Shown: positions 8,691 through 19,012, counted from the first letter of the stretch. The stretch: 64,000 bases of DNA from Streptacidiphilus sp. 4-A2 (GCA_014284505.1 JAAFYY010000001.1:6063845-6127844); one strand, 5' to 3'. Notes: generated by a model not told the origin, from the sequence alone. Made by a program: numbers and translations.

Positions 8691-9620
8691 GTGACGACAC
8701 GGCTGGTCAAGGCAGCCGACGGAAGGGCGATCGCGGCCGAGAGCTGGGGTGATCCCGAGGGCGTGCCGGTCTTCCTGCTGCACGGGACGCCCGGCAGCAG
8801 GCTCGGCCAGGCCCCCCGCGGCGCGGTACTGAACTGGCTCGGCATCCATCTGATCACCTTCGACCGCCCCGGCTACGGCGACTCCGACCGCCGCACCGGC
8901 CGCCGGATCTGCGACGGCGCGACCGATGTCGCCGCCGTCGCCGACGACCTGGGGCTGGAGCGGTTCGCGGTGGTCGGCCGCTCCGGCGGCGCGCCGCACG
9001 CGCTGGCCTGCGCCGCGCTGCTGCCGGAGCGGGTCACCCGGGCGGCCACCCTGGTCAGTCTCGCCCCCAGGGACGCCGAGGGCCTGGACTGGTACGCCGG
9101 GATGGCCGAGTCCAACGTCCGCGCCTACACCTCCGCGGACGAGTACGGCAGCAGCGGGATCGCCGCGACCCTGCGGGTGCGCTCCCGCGACATCCGGGCC
9201 GATCCCACCCGGCTGATCGCCGACCTGCGCCGGGAGCTCACCGAGTCGGACCGCCGGGTGGTGGCCGACCCGATGATCCGCCGGATGCTGGCGCTCAACT
9301 TCAGTGAGGCACTGCGCCAGGCGCCGGCGGCTGGATCGACGACGCCCTGGCCTTCGGCCACCGCTGGGGCTTCGACCCGGCCGACATCCGCTTGCCGGTG
9401 CTGCTCTGGCACGGGCCAGGACGACACCTTCTCCCCGGTCGAGCACTCGCGCTGGCTGGCGGACCGGATCCCGGACGCCCGGGTGCTGCTGGAGCCGGGC
9501 GCGGCGCACTTCGCCGCGCTGCGCATCCTGCCCACGGTGCTCCGCTGGGCGGCCCAGCAGCCCTCCCAGCAGCCCTCCCAGCAACCGGAAGGGCGGCCGG
9601 AAGGGCGGCCGGAGGGCTGA
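8691..9620 (+). CDS. Alpha/beta hydrolase
   Basis: The gene starts at GTG 8691, with AGGGAGGA seven bases upstream. The oxyanion loop HGTPGSR is near residue 28, the nucleophile elbow GRSGG near residue 97, and the late VEHSRWLADRIPDARV and GAAHFAAL segments carry the acidic and histidine residues of the triad. Two frame breaks (near 9325 and 9412) interrupt the cap and the acid-residue strand, but both sides read as this family. The C-terminus has tandem QQPS and EGRP repeats, absent from normal family members. It is probably co-transcribed with the DUF4231 gene. The substrate is unknown. Confidence 0.75.
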   Translation: MTTRLVKAADGRAIAAESWGDPEGVPVFLLHGTPGSRLGQAPRGAVLNWLGIHLITFDRPGYGDSDRRTGRRICDGATDVAAVADDLGLERFAVVGRSGGAPHALACAALLPERVTRAATLVSLAPRDAEGLDWYAGMAESNVRAYTSADEYGSSGIAATLRVRSRDIRADPTRLIADLRRELTESDRRVVADPMIRRMLALNFSEALRQAPAAGSTTPWPSATAGASTRPTSACRCCSGTGQDDTFSPVEHSRWLADRIPDARVLLEPGAAHFAALRILPTVLRWAAQQPSQQPSQQPEGRPEGRPEG

Positions 9621-9621
9621 C

Positions 9622-9652
9622 CCCCGCCCGCGACCCGGGTTCGCGGGCGGGG
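9622..9652. terminator. Bidirectional hairpin terminator
   Basis: Perfect 12-base arms (9622-9633 and 9641-9652) flank a 7-base loop, between the convergent hydrolase and fxsT stops. Confidence 0.8.
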
Positions 9653-9668
9653 CCGCCCGGCGGCCGGA

Positions 9669-12600
9669 TCACACCGGCTGGAGCTCCAGGTCCGGTTGAT
9701 CCGGCGCCAGGCCCGGCAGGACTGGGTGTTCGGGTGCTCCTCGCCGAGCTGCCGCACCATCTCCTCCAGGATCGGCGCGCGCAGCTCCTGCGCCTCGGTG
9801 CGGCGCCCGGACTCGCGCAGGGTGACCGCCAGGTTGGCCCTGGCCACCACCGTGTCCGGGTGCAGGTCGGTGTAGTTGCGGGAGAGGCCGCGGATGGCCT
9901 CCTTCAGCAGCTCCTCCGACTCCTCGTAGTCCCCGCGCTCGCCGTAGCCGTTGGCCAGGTTGATCATCGCGATCAGCGAGTAGTGGTGCCGCGGGCCGAG
10001 CACCTCGCGCAGCGCGGCCAGGGTCCGCTCGCCCAGCGCCACCGCCTCCTCCACCGCACCGCTGCCGCGCAGGTAGATGCCGAGGTTGTTGGCGCAGCAC
10101 AGGGTGAACGGGTGCCGGTCGCCGAGCGAGTCCCGGTAGCCCTGGTAGACCTCCTGGGCGGCGTCCCGGGCGGCCTCCTTGTCGCCGGAGGCGGAGAAGT
10201 CCGCCGCCAGGTTCAGCGCACAGGCCAGCGCGTCCGGGAAGTTGGCGCCGTACCGCTCCAGGTAGCGGTCGTAGGTCTCCCGGGTGAGCTTGCGGGCCTC
10301 CTGCTGCCGGCCGGCCTTGCGCAGCGCCACCGCGAGGCTCTTGGCGTACCGCAGCGTCGGCAGGTCCACCCCGGGCACGGCCGAGTACTCGGCCTGGAAC
10401 TCCTGGAGCAGTTCCACCGAGCCGTTGAAGTCGCCCAGCGAGCGCAGGTCCTCGGCCAGCGCGGCCTTGGTGGTCAGCGTGTACGGGTGCAGCGGTCCGA
10501 GGACGCTGGAGCGCCGGTCCAGATTGCCCCGGTCCAGATCCCTGGCCTCGCGGTACTGGCCGGTGAAGCGGTAGTCGATGGCGAGGTTGTGCGCGAGCGC
10601 CATGGTGCGGGCGTGCTCCTCGCCGAACATCTCCTTGAACTTGTCGTAGGTCTCCCAGGTCCAGGTCAAGGGCTTCCTGGAAGCGGCCGAGGGCGCGCAG
10701 GTCGGCGCCGATGCTGCCGGCCGTCATCAGCGTGTAGGGGTGGTCCGGTGAAGCACCTCCTGCTGCCGGGCGCGGGTGTCCTGGTCGTAGAGCAGGGCCT
10801 CCTCGAACCGGCCCTGGGTGCGCAGCACGTTCGCCAGCTGGAAGCGCAGCAGCAGGGTCTGCCGGTCGCGCTCGCCCAGCTTGGTGATCCACAGTTCGTG
10901 CAGCCGGCGGCCGAGGTCCTCCCCGGCCTCCAGCTCGCCGCGCTTCCACAGGTAGCGGACCCGGTCGATGAGCAGCTGCCGGTGTCCGGCTCGTCGCAGT
11001 CCTCGGCCCGGGAGGGCACCAGGTGCGGCCAGATCCGTTCGAACGGCGGCCAGTTCTCCGGGTCGTCCATGTCGTCGACCAGGGGCCGGGCGCCGACCAG
11101 GATCCGGTGCACCTCGTGCATGGTCCGCTCCTGCGCGCTGCTGTCCAGTTCGGAGCGGATCACCGCCTGCACCATCCGGTGGATCTGGAAGGTGTTGCTG
11201 CCCGCGTCGACCTTGGCCAGACCGTAGCGGCCGATCGCCTGGATCACCTTGCCCAGCATGAACTTGTCCTGGAGGTCCGGGTCGTACTCCACCAGGGTCC
11301 TGATCATCTGGTCGCTGTAGAACAGGCTCATCGAATCGGGTCGGCCGAGAGAGAAGGCGCACAGCTGGAGCAGCCGGGCCGCGGCCGGCGACTGCTCGCG
11401 CAGCCGGGCGATGGAGACTTCCAGGTGGCGCCGAAGACCGAGGGGTAGTCGGCGACCTGGGTGGCGGCCCAGGGCGGCCGGGGCTCCTGCTGGAGGGGCG
11501 CGACATAGGTGCTGACCGGGGTGCCGGTGGTCTCCCCAGAGGCGGCGATCTCCACGGCCAGCGGCAGGTCGCCCACGGCGTCGGCCACCTGGTCCGCGTC
11601 GTGCCGGCTGAGGCCCTGGGCGCGGCGGGTCAGGTGCTCGATGCTCTCGTTGCGGGTGAAGACGTCCACTTCCAGCGTCACCGCCTGGCCGGACCAGGCC
11701 AGGTTGCGCGAGGTGACCAGGACATGGCCGGGGCCGCCGGGGAAGAAGCGCTCGATCTTGGCCGGGTCGTCGGCGTTGTCGAAGATCAGCAGCCAGCGGT
11801 CGATCCGGCCGCCGCGGCGCAGCGCCTCCTTGGCGGCCTCGGCCGCCTCCGCGACATTGTCGCCGACCTGGAGTTCCAGCCTGCGGGCCAGTTCGGCCAG
11901 GGCCAGCACCACCTGGTCGGACTGTTCGGCCTCGATCCACCACACCAGGTCGTAGTCGGCCATGAACCGGTGCGCGTACTCCAGTGCCACCTGGGTCTTG
12001 CCCACGCCGCCGAGCCCGTACAGGGTCTGCGGGGTGGGCAGCACCACCGCCGCCGTGCCGCCGCGGAGCTGGTCGCGGAGCTGCTCCAGCACGGCGGAGC
12101 GGCCGGTGAAGGCGGGGTTGCGCAGCCGGACGTTCCAGATCGCCGGGCGGGTCGCCGGGAACCTGGGCAGTTCCCCGCCGGGGTGTCCGAGGTCGGTGTC
12201 GGTCCGGCCGAGCGCCCGCAGCAGCGCCGCGGCCGCCTGGCTCTCGTCCAGCCGGACCAGGTCGACCGCGTTGCGGTTGCTGAACGGGGTGGTCAGCCGG
12301 ACGTCGCCGACCCGCACCGGGATCAGCTCGCGGCGTCCGCCGGTGGGGTCGGCTCCGGTGACCGACTCCCAGACCGCCTGGGCCTGCGGCGAGCGGACAT
12401 ACGCCGGGGAGAGCACGGCGACGGTGCGGGCGGCCGCGTCCACCCCGCGCTCGGCCTCGGTCCGCGGGTCGGCGCCGACCTCCCTGGGCACCACCCGCAC
12501 CCCGGCCCGGCTGAGCACCGACTCGATCCAGTCGGCCCACATCCGGTCCTCGGCGCGAAGGAGAGGAAGACATCGGTGGGCACCGCCGGACGGCGCCGGG

Positions 12601-13633
12601 TGAACGAGTCTACGTAGCGCTGCCGGACGTCCTCCGGCATCGCCGGCAGGCCGCTGACCCTGCCCCCGGTGATCGCGGCGGTGAGCCGTTCACAGGCGGC
12701 CAGCATGGAAGTGGGGCCGCCGGGCTTGTCGCCGAAGGTCGCCAGGATCTCCTCGTAGGCGTAGAACGGCCGGTAGGGGATCTCCACCGAGCCCCAGTAC
12801 TGAGACAGCTGGGTCTCGTCCAGCCCGGCGGGCAGCCCGTTGAAGCGGCTGCGGGCCAGCGCCCGGCCGGCGTCCGCCTTCTCCTTCTCACCGTCGTCTA
12901 TCCGCATCGGCACCGGCAGGATGGTGATGCCGCGGTTCCGGTAGCGGTCGGCGATGTGCTGGGCGATGGTGGAGGCGCCCTCGATCGACTGGCCGCTCAG
13001 GGTGAAGCAGACGACGAGGGTGTCCGGCATCTCCACGGTGCAGATCTCGGCGATGTCGGAGAGCCCGGTCCGACTGTCGATCAGCACATAGTCGTAGTGG
13101 CGACGCATGTCCTCGCGCATCGCCTGGAAGAAACGGGCGCCGTTCAGATCCTCGTAGAAGCGGTCCCAGTTGACGCTGGCGACGGCGGTGGCGTAGTCGC
13201 TGTTGGTGAGCCCGGCGGAGAGGTAGTCCAGGCTGCCGCTGCCGGGGAACAGCGGCCAGTTGAGCGAGACCGCGTGCGGCCGCACCCGGGCGAACTCCCG
13301 GTGCCAGTCCGGGGCGCGGTCCAGGGGGCGCATGGCCTCCTCGCGGTACTCCTGGATCAGGTCGATGATGCCGGTGGTCGCGCCGTGCACCGCCGGGTCC
13401 AGAAAGGGGTGGAAGAACCGGGCGAGGCCGGGCGCCTCCAGGTCCCAGTCCACGGTGAGCACCCGGAAGCCGCTGGCAGCCAGGATCCAGGCGGTGTTGG
13501 CCAGCGCCATGGTGCGGCCGGTACCGCCCTTGTAGGAGTAGAAGGTGATGATCTGCCCGCCCCGGTCGCCCCCGCCTCCTAAGGTCCCACCGTCCCTGGT
13601 GGTACGCGCCGCCACTGTCCGGTTGTCAGTCAT
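9669..13633 (-). CDS. fxsT: FxsT: ParA-like / TIR / NB-ARC / TPR protein of the Fxs system
   Basis: This is the largest gene of the window, about 1,320 residues, starting at ATG 13633. In order it holds a MinD/ParA-like P-loop domain (IITFYSYKGGTGRTMALA, then DSRTGLSDIAEI), a TIR domain (DVFLSFA, then RMWADWIESVL and TVAVLSPAYVRS), and an NB-ARC ATPase (LYGLGGVGKTQVALEYAH, LLIFDNADDP, LPLAVEIAASG). A long array of tetratricopeptide repeats of the NPDTL/HPYTL kind runs to the C-terminus. This is the family NCBI calls FxSxx-COOH system tetratricopeptide repeat protein. Its ATG overlaps the stop of fxsC by 8 bases (ATGACTGA), so the two are translationally coupled. Frame breaks near 12557, 11425, 10980, 10745, 10665 and 9715 separate segments that are each plainly coding. 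The architecture is STAND/Toll-like, suggesting a sensor or signalling role for the modified peptide; the actual role is not known. Confidence 0.85.
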
Positions 13634-15129
13634 CGGGTTCCTCCGCCGGTCTGCTCGGTCCGCCCTGGTCCGCCTCGCCACTGCCCGGTTGTGTGTCGCC
13701 GTTCCAGGTGCCCCGGCCGGGGTACCCGGTGGGTCCGCGCGGCCGGTCGCCCCTGCGGCCGGGTTCGCCCTCCTGCCGGAAGCGGTCGGGATCGGCCCGT
13801 TGCCGCGAGCCGCTGCCGAAGGCGTCCCGCAGGCTGGGCCGGGAACTGCCCTGCTGCTCCTCGGCCGTGGTCTGCTGCCGGGTGCGGTCCTCGAAGCCGG
13901 TCATCGCCCGGATCGCGGCCAGCGGCAGCTCCCGGTCGAAGGCCGACAGATCGGGCAGCCCCAACTGGACGCCGTGGAAGGAGGGCCGGAGCTCGCCGCG
14001 CTTGCGGGCCAGCACCTGCCCGGCCAGTCCGCCGAGTTCGGCCCCGGCGTCCTGGCCGTCCGGGTCGTCCTCGGCCCAGGGTTCGAGCACGCTCACCCAG
14101 GCCGGGTTGAGCTCGTCGAACCGCTGGACCAGGGCCCGCCGTTCCGGGTCGAGCAGGGCCCAGCGGTCCAGCAGCAGCACCCCGGGCGCGCTCGGCTCAG
14201 CGGGCGCCCCGCTGCCCTCGCCCGCGCCCTCGCCCGCGCCGGTGCCCGCGTCCGGGTCGGCGCCGGCCCGGTACCGAAGAGCAACTCGGCCTCGTCCTCG
14301 AACAGATGGACGCTGGTGTGGAAGTTGAGCTTCTGCACCACCCCCTGTGCGTGCCGCGCCAGCGAGAGGTCGCTCTCACGCCAGTAGGGCTGCCAGTCCA
14401 GCGCGTTGGCCCCGTAGGTCTGCGGCCCGCGCCCGGCCGGCAGCCGCCGGGTGTCGCAGGCGAGCACGGATATCCGCAGCTGGCGCGAGGGGAGCGGGGC
14501 GGTGAAGGCGCTGGGCAGGGTCAGGAAGTCCTCGGTGGTGCCCTGTTCGATGTCCACCGTTTCGGCGACCTGGACGATGCGCTGGGCCAGCCGGTGCACC
14601 GCGAGCTCGTAGGACTCGCGGAAGTAGCCCAGTTTGCTCAGCGCCAGCATTCCCTCGTTGAGGTAGTCCGTGCCGAAATCGCTGTGGTTGAACTGGAGTC
14701 CGCTGGCGACCGCGGGCAGGTTCTCCCTGGGCACCCGCACCCACCACACCGGAACGATGCCGGTCTGGTGGTCCCCGGCGTGCCGCGAGGAGAGCACCTT
14801 GGCGGCTGGCGAAGCCACGCCACTCCTGCCCGCAGGGCTCACTGCGGAAGTACCGCGGCGAGTAGAGCGGCACGAACACCCGGCAGCTCGCCAGGGCGTC
14901 GGAGAGCCGGCCGACCCAGCCCTCGCCCAGGTGCATGCCCCGGTCCATGAAACCCACCGGCACGCCCTCGGGTGGGGCGTTATCTCCATGATGGCCTCGC
15001 AGAGGTCGTCATAGAGGCGGTGCACCCAGAGATTCGGATCATGCCCGAGGAGCCGGTGCCCGGGGTGTGCGCATAGCTCAGGAAGAAGTACGGCCGGGCA
15101 TTCTCACCCAGTCTTCCCGGGTCTGTCAC
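13626..15129 (-). CDS. fxsC: FxsC: TIR-like protein of the Fxs system
   Basis: The likely start is GTG 15129, giving VTDPGRLGENARPYFFLSYAH: a TIR/SEFIR-like opening strand. Later motifs are WVHRLYDDLCEAI, SDALASCRVFVPLYSP and GQEWRGF (TIR boxes), then a second region with FNHSDFGTDYLNEGML and FLTLPSAFTAPLPSRQL. The C-terminal third is disordered (Arg, Gly and Gln rich). A low-complexity Ala/Gly/Glu stretch near 14220-14265 coincides with one frame break; others lie near 14805 and 14955. This matches the family named TIR-like protein FxsC, always seen in Fxs gene sets. It is coupled to fxsT. It lacks an obvious NADase catalytic Glu that I can place with confidence. Confidence 0.8.
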
Positions 15130-15196
15130 TCGCGCCACCCCGTGGAACATCACGCATGGTCGCCCCATTCGAACCCGCGACCGGAATGTCCGTCAA

Positions 15197-16135
15197 CTAG
15201 GCGTTGCCAATCTGAGTATGACCGGTAGTGAGCTGAAAATGCCCCTGGTTCGCCGGGTCCGCCAGCCAGCCCCGGGCCGCGTCCACCGCGGCGACCAGCG
15301 GGATGCGGACGCATTCCGCGTCGCCCAGCCGCCCCCGCCGGAAGCCGACCTGGGCCCGCACGGCCGCCCCGAGCTGCGGAAAGTGCCGGTCGTCCAGGTC
15401 CAGTCCGGTGAACTCCAGCCAGCGGCGCGCGCCGTCGGCGTCGCGCACCACGCAGGAGTAGCGGCGCCGGGCCCGCCAGTCCACCCGGTACTCGGCCAAG
15501 TGGTAACCGGTGCACTGCCAGTGAGGGATGCCCACCAGCAGTGCCGAGCCGCCGCGCCGGTAGATCCGCCCCAGCGGCGACTCCTCCCCCAGGTGGCACT
15601 CCGGCGGATGACCCTCGGTGACCTCCGCCGCGGCCTGGCCCACCGCCGCGAACGAGGTCTGCGGATGCGCGCTGCGCAGCGCGCCCTGCTGGCTGCGGAT
15701 CACCTCGGAGAGCCGCCCGACCGTCGGCGAGCAGGGGGTGCTCCGGGGGTCGAACGGCGGCATCGCGGCCCGGTACCGGGCCAGGCCCGCGGCGTCCAGG
15801 CCGGCCGTGGCGTCCATGAACAGCCGGGAGGTGTCGGAGTTCTCCGGCGTAGCGGTGTACGCGACCAGCGTGCCGGTCGGGCCGAGCGCCCCGCGCAGCG
15901 CCGCGACCAGCGTCGCCGCGCCGCCCCGGACCGGCCCCACGCTTCGCAGCGACGCCTGCACCAGCAGCGTGTCGCCCTCCCGGACGCCCATCGCGGCCAG
16001 GTCCGCCAGCAGCTCCGCCGCGGTCCAGCCGGGTCTGCCGCTCCCCGCACTCCTGCCGCCCGCCCCGGCCGCTACGGCCGCCCCGGCCTGTTCGCTCGCC
16101 CCGGTCTCCACGGTCGCCTCGGTACACCCGGTCAT
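15197..16135 (-). CDS. AAC(3)-family acetyltransferase in the Fxs operon
   Basis: This intact 312-residue protein starts at ATG 16135. It has the fold signatures of aminoglycoside N3-acetyltransferases: GDTLLVQASLRSVGPV near the N-terminus, GTLVAYTATPENS, the RSAHPQTSFAAVG motif and a late HLAEYRVDW segment. The length is slightly above the usual 260-290 because of an Ala/Gly-rich N-terminal extension. It sits between fxsB and fxsC, and AAC(3)-like proteins recur in Fxs gene sets. An antibiotic-resistance role is therefore less likely than acylation of the peptide product or another small molecule, though that is inference. The start overlaps the end region of fxsB. Confidence 0.8.
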   Translation of the reverse strand: MTGCTEATVETGASEQAGAAVAAGAGGRSAGSGRPGWTAAELLADLAAMGVREGDTLLVQASLRSVGPVRGGAATLVAALRGALGPTGTLVAYTATPENSDTSRLFMDATAGLDAAGLARYRAAMPPFDPRSTPCSPTVGRLSEVIRSQQGALRSAHPQTSFAAVGQAAAEVTEGHPPECHLGEESPLGRIYRRGGSALLVGIPHWQCTGYHLAEYRVDWRARRRYSCVVRDADGARRWLEFTGLDLDDRHFPQLGAAVRAQVGFRRGRLGDAECVRIPLVAAVDAARGWLADPANQGHFQLTTGHTQIGNA

Positions 16136-16149
16136 GACCGCCCTCCGGC

Positions 16150-18626
16150 TCAGTGCTGCCCGCCCCGGCGCGCTCCAGCCACTCGGTCCTGGTCTGCTCG
16201 ACCGAGCTCCGGGCCGCGCCCAGGGCGCCGCTCTCCACCGCCTCGTCCAGCCAGGGTGCCATCCGTTCCCGCATTCCGACAGCGAAGCGCAGCCCCAGTG
16301 CGGTCAGCGCGCCGGAACCGGCCAGCGTGTCCACCGCCTCGGCGGTGCAGGCACGCCAGTAGGCGAAGCTGAACGCCGCCTGCCGGGTCTGCTCCGGGTC
16401 CAGCCGCGGCTCCCGCAGCCGGGCCCGCCAGAACTCGGTGACCGCCAGATGGGCGTAGGTGCCCTGGAGCAGCATGCCCAGCGGGCGCGGGTCGGGCCGC
16501 CAGGGGGCGTAGAACAGCCGCTCGTCCTGCTGGTCGAAGAGGTCGTGGAAGTCCAGCACCGCGCCCAGCTTCACATGCTGGAACTCGTGCACCAGCAGCT
16601 GCGCCAGCAGTTCCGGGCGGCTCGGGCGGGCGACGCCGACCACGCCGAAGGCCTGCCGGGCGGCGGCGCTGATCTCCTGCCCGGGCGGGCCCGGGCGCAG
16701 CGGGGTGACCAGCGACAGCCCGGCCGCCATCCCGGCGGCGTAGCCGGGCAGTTGTTCGGTGGTGAAGCGCCAGGCCTCGGCCAGCGCGCGCTCCCACTGG
16801 CCGGCCTCCGCGGCGTCCAGCCGCTCCGCCACCGGCCACCCGTGGCTGTCGCGCTGCGGATCGGTGTCCTCCAGCGCCACCGTCCAGGGGCCCGAGCCGC
16901 CGCTCACCGGGAGGGTGTACCGGCGCAGCGGCTGCCAGTGCCGGTCCGCCTCGGCCCAGCGCACCCGCAGGCCGCGGCCCTCGGCGCGGACGGTGAAGCC
17001 GTCCGCGGCCGCCGGACCACCGCCTCCGCGCAGCCGTCCAGCAGCAGTCGGCCGAGGGTGGGCAGCCGCAGGACGCCGTCGCGCACCGGCACCGGCACCG
17101 GCTCGTCCAGTCCGGCCCGGAGCGCGGCGGCGGCGGCCAGCTCGGCCAGCCCGCCGAGGTCGGCGGCGGGCCCGTCGGCACCACGGTCACCGCCGCCGGT
17201 CAGGCAGCGCACCGCCCAGGGGCGGGTGTACGGGTGGGCCAGCACCGTGTCCAGCGCTCCGGCCTGCGCCGCCGGGCCGTCGAGCTCGGTGAGCAGCTCC
17301 CAGGCCGCCCTGGCCCGGCGGTCCGGGGCCACCGCCCGGGCCCATACCTCGCCGATCAGCGCCCGGTTGACGTTCAGCTGCTCGTCGGCCAGCGCCCGCA
17401 CGGTCCGCGCGCTGCCGTAGCCGCCGGCCAGCTCGTCCAGCTGGGCGCCGGTGAGCAGGCTCCCGGCGGCGCCCGGGTCGCCGGAGGCGGAGGTCATGGC
17501 TGCGGCGCGCTGCGGCATGGTACGGGCGTCCATTTCGGTGATCAGTCTCATCAGGTCGGCGCAGAAAACCGAGGGGTTGTCGAAGCCGTCGGGCTCGCGG
17601 TAGCGGTGGGCGTAGAGCCCTCCGCCGCAGGAGCCCACCACCGGGCAGGCGCGGCACTGGGCGCTGAGCCCGGCCAGGCCGTGCTGGCGGTCGATCATGC
17701 CCGGGTGCCGGGCGGCGGTGTCGAAGGAGTCCGCGAAGACGTCGAAGCCGGTGGCCGGGGCGCCGTCGAAGGCGGTGCGCAGCGAGTCGGCCTGCTCCAG
17801 GGTGCCGTCGGTCTCGACGACCACCAGATCGGCCGGTTCCAGCCCCAGCGACTCGGTGAGGCTGCTGCGGCCGTCGAGGGTGCGCAGCACCGAGTCGAAG
17901 GTCCGCACCGGGACCGGGCGGCCCTGGGCCTCCCAGCGGTCGAAGACGGCCAGCAGCCAGTCGGCGTAGGGCGTGGCGCGGCCGTCCGGCCGGGCCGGGG
18001 GGTGCTCCCAGGTGGCGTGCGGCAGCAGGAAGTCGATCCGCGGCGGGCGGAGCTCCAGCAGCGCGTCGTAGACCGCGACCGGGTCGTTGGCCACGTCGAT
18101 GGTGCACAGCAGCCCGGCGTACAGATGGCGGTAGCGGGGCTGGTCGAGCAGCCGCAGCGCCCGGAGCACCTGGGGGTGCGAGCTGCGGCCGTCGGCGTAC
18201 CGGCGGTGCCGGTCGTTCGCCTGCCGGTCGCCGTCGAGGGAGACGCCGACCTTGATGTCGTACTCGTCGAAGAGCTCGCAGAAGCGCTCGTCGAGCAGTA
18301 CACCGTTGGTGTGGATGCGCAGGTCCAGCGCGCAGACACCGGTCAGGGCACGGTTCAGTTCCTCGGCGGCCCGGCGCAGTCCGGCCGGACCGGCGAGAAG
18401 TGGTTCCCCTCCGTGCAGCACCACATGGACAGCGCGCAGGCCGTGCGCCCGGGCATGTTCGGCGATCCGGTCGGCGGTGCGGTGAGCACCTCACCGGAGA
18501 CGCTTTCGGCCTGCCTTTCCAGCCTGTGTCGGCGTGCTCGTAGATATAGCAGTGGTCACAAGCGAGATCGCAACGGCTGTGCATTTTCAGCACAAACTGG
18601 CGAAAGGGCACCACGTGGCTGTCCAT
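16150..18626 (-). CDS. fxsB: FxsB: radical SAM/SPASM maturase fused to HExxH domain
   Basis: The protein starts at ATG 18626. The radical SAM cluster motif CDLACDHC (Cys 19, 23, 26) follows FVLKMHSR. VLHGGEPLL and LRIHTNGVLLDERFC are the next family motifs, and the SPASM cysteines are in CRACPVVGSCGGGLYAHRY and SVFCADL. The C-terminal 400 residues form a second domain with an intact HEFQH zinc-binding motif (HExxH) at about 16590. FxsB enzymes form a cyclophane link on the FxS motif of the precursor; many carry a degenerate C-terminal metallohydrolase-like extension, but here HExxH is complete. Frame breaks near 18515, 18480 and 16985 interrupt it. In the last frame no stop appears before 15150, so another base is probably missing near 16150-16170, where a stop next to the acetyltransferase ATG would be expected. 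It begins 42 bp after fxsA. Confidence 0.85.
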
Positions 18627-18668
18627 GACCTGGAGTTCTTCGGTGGAGGGAGCGCGTTGTCCCCGCCG

Positions 18669-18845
18669 TCAGATGGACGACTGGAACGAGGCGACCTCGA
18701 CCCGCTGCTTGTCGCCGGGGGTCAGGATCCGGTCCAGGATGGAAGCTGACGAGGTGTCACTGTCCTTGGCGGACTGCACGAGTGGCACGCGCTTGCGGTC
18801 GGCGTCGGCGTCGTGGCGAGGCAGGGCGGGAGCAGCGAGGTTCAT
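18669..18845 (-). CDS. fxsA: FxsA: FxSxx-COOH RiPP precursor
   Basis: The small gene ends in VEVASFQSSI followed directly by TGA, i.e. the C-terminal F-x-S-x-x-COOH signature of this RiPP class, with Phe-Gln-Ser as the expected crosslink site. From ATG 18845 it has 58 residues: MNLAAPALPRHD, an acidic middle, the leader-like helix SASILDRILTP, then the core. ATG 18896 gives 17 more residues; neither start has a strong ribosome site. It is the first gene of the operon, 42 bp before fxsB. FxsA peptides are modified by FxsB; the fate and activity of the mature product are unknown. Confidence 0.85.
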   Translation of the reverse strand: MNLAAPALPRHDADADRKRVPLVQSAKDSDTSSASILDRILTPGDKQRVEVASFQSSI

Positions 18846-18982
18846 GGCGACCCAATCGTGGGTAGGGGGAGCACGGATATAGGTTCGGTGCCGCATTTCG
18901 TTGCGATCATGCTCACGCCGGACTGCGCTCGCGTGTTATACACGCGCGCACTCGAACGCTACCTATGACAAATCCTCATCCT

Positions 18983-19012
18983 ATAGCGATCCCTGCCGCC
19001 CGATAGCGATCT
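18983..19012. promoter_or_regulatory. Direct repeat upstream of the fxs operon
   Basis: TAGCGATC occurs at 18984-18991 and again at 19004-19011, exactly 20 bases apart (two helical turns), each preceded by ATA or GA. It lies 90-140 bp upstream of fxsA in the 305-bp gap 18846-19150, which holds no gene. A regulator binding site is likely but unproven. A related GGATAGCGG is at about 19041. Confidence 0.4.

Noticed and set aside
7653..9620. A single 655-codon reading unit joining the DUF4231 protein and the alpha/beta hydrolase
   Set aside because: The join arises from the frame break near 8288; the GTG 8691 with AGGGAGGA and the restored end of the DUF4231 protein at 8649 show two genes.
9392..11227. 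Long plus-strand frame of about 610 codons across fxsT
   Set aside because: It is the high-GC shadow of fxsT: no start site, composition of the opposite strand's third positions, and no family motif.
15197..16135. Aminoglycoside resistance gene
   Set aside because: The fold matches AAC(3), but its operon position in the Fxs set makes a resistance role less likely than peptide or small-molecule acylation.
15150..16964. A fused fxsB-C-terminus/acetyltransferase-antiframe product
   Set aside because: Beyond about 16150 this frame reads the acetyltransferase gene out of phase; a missing base near the fxsB end explains it.
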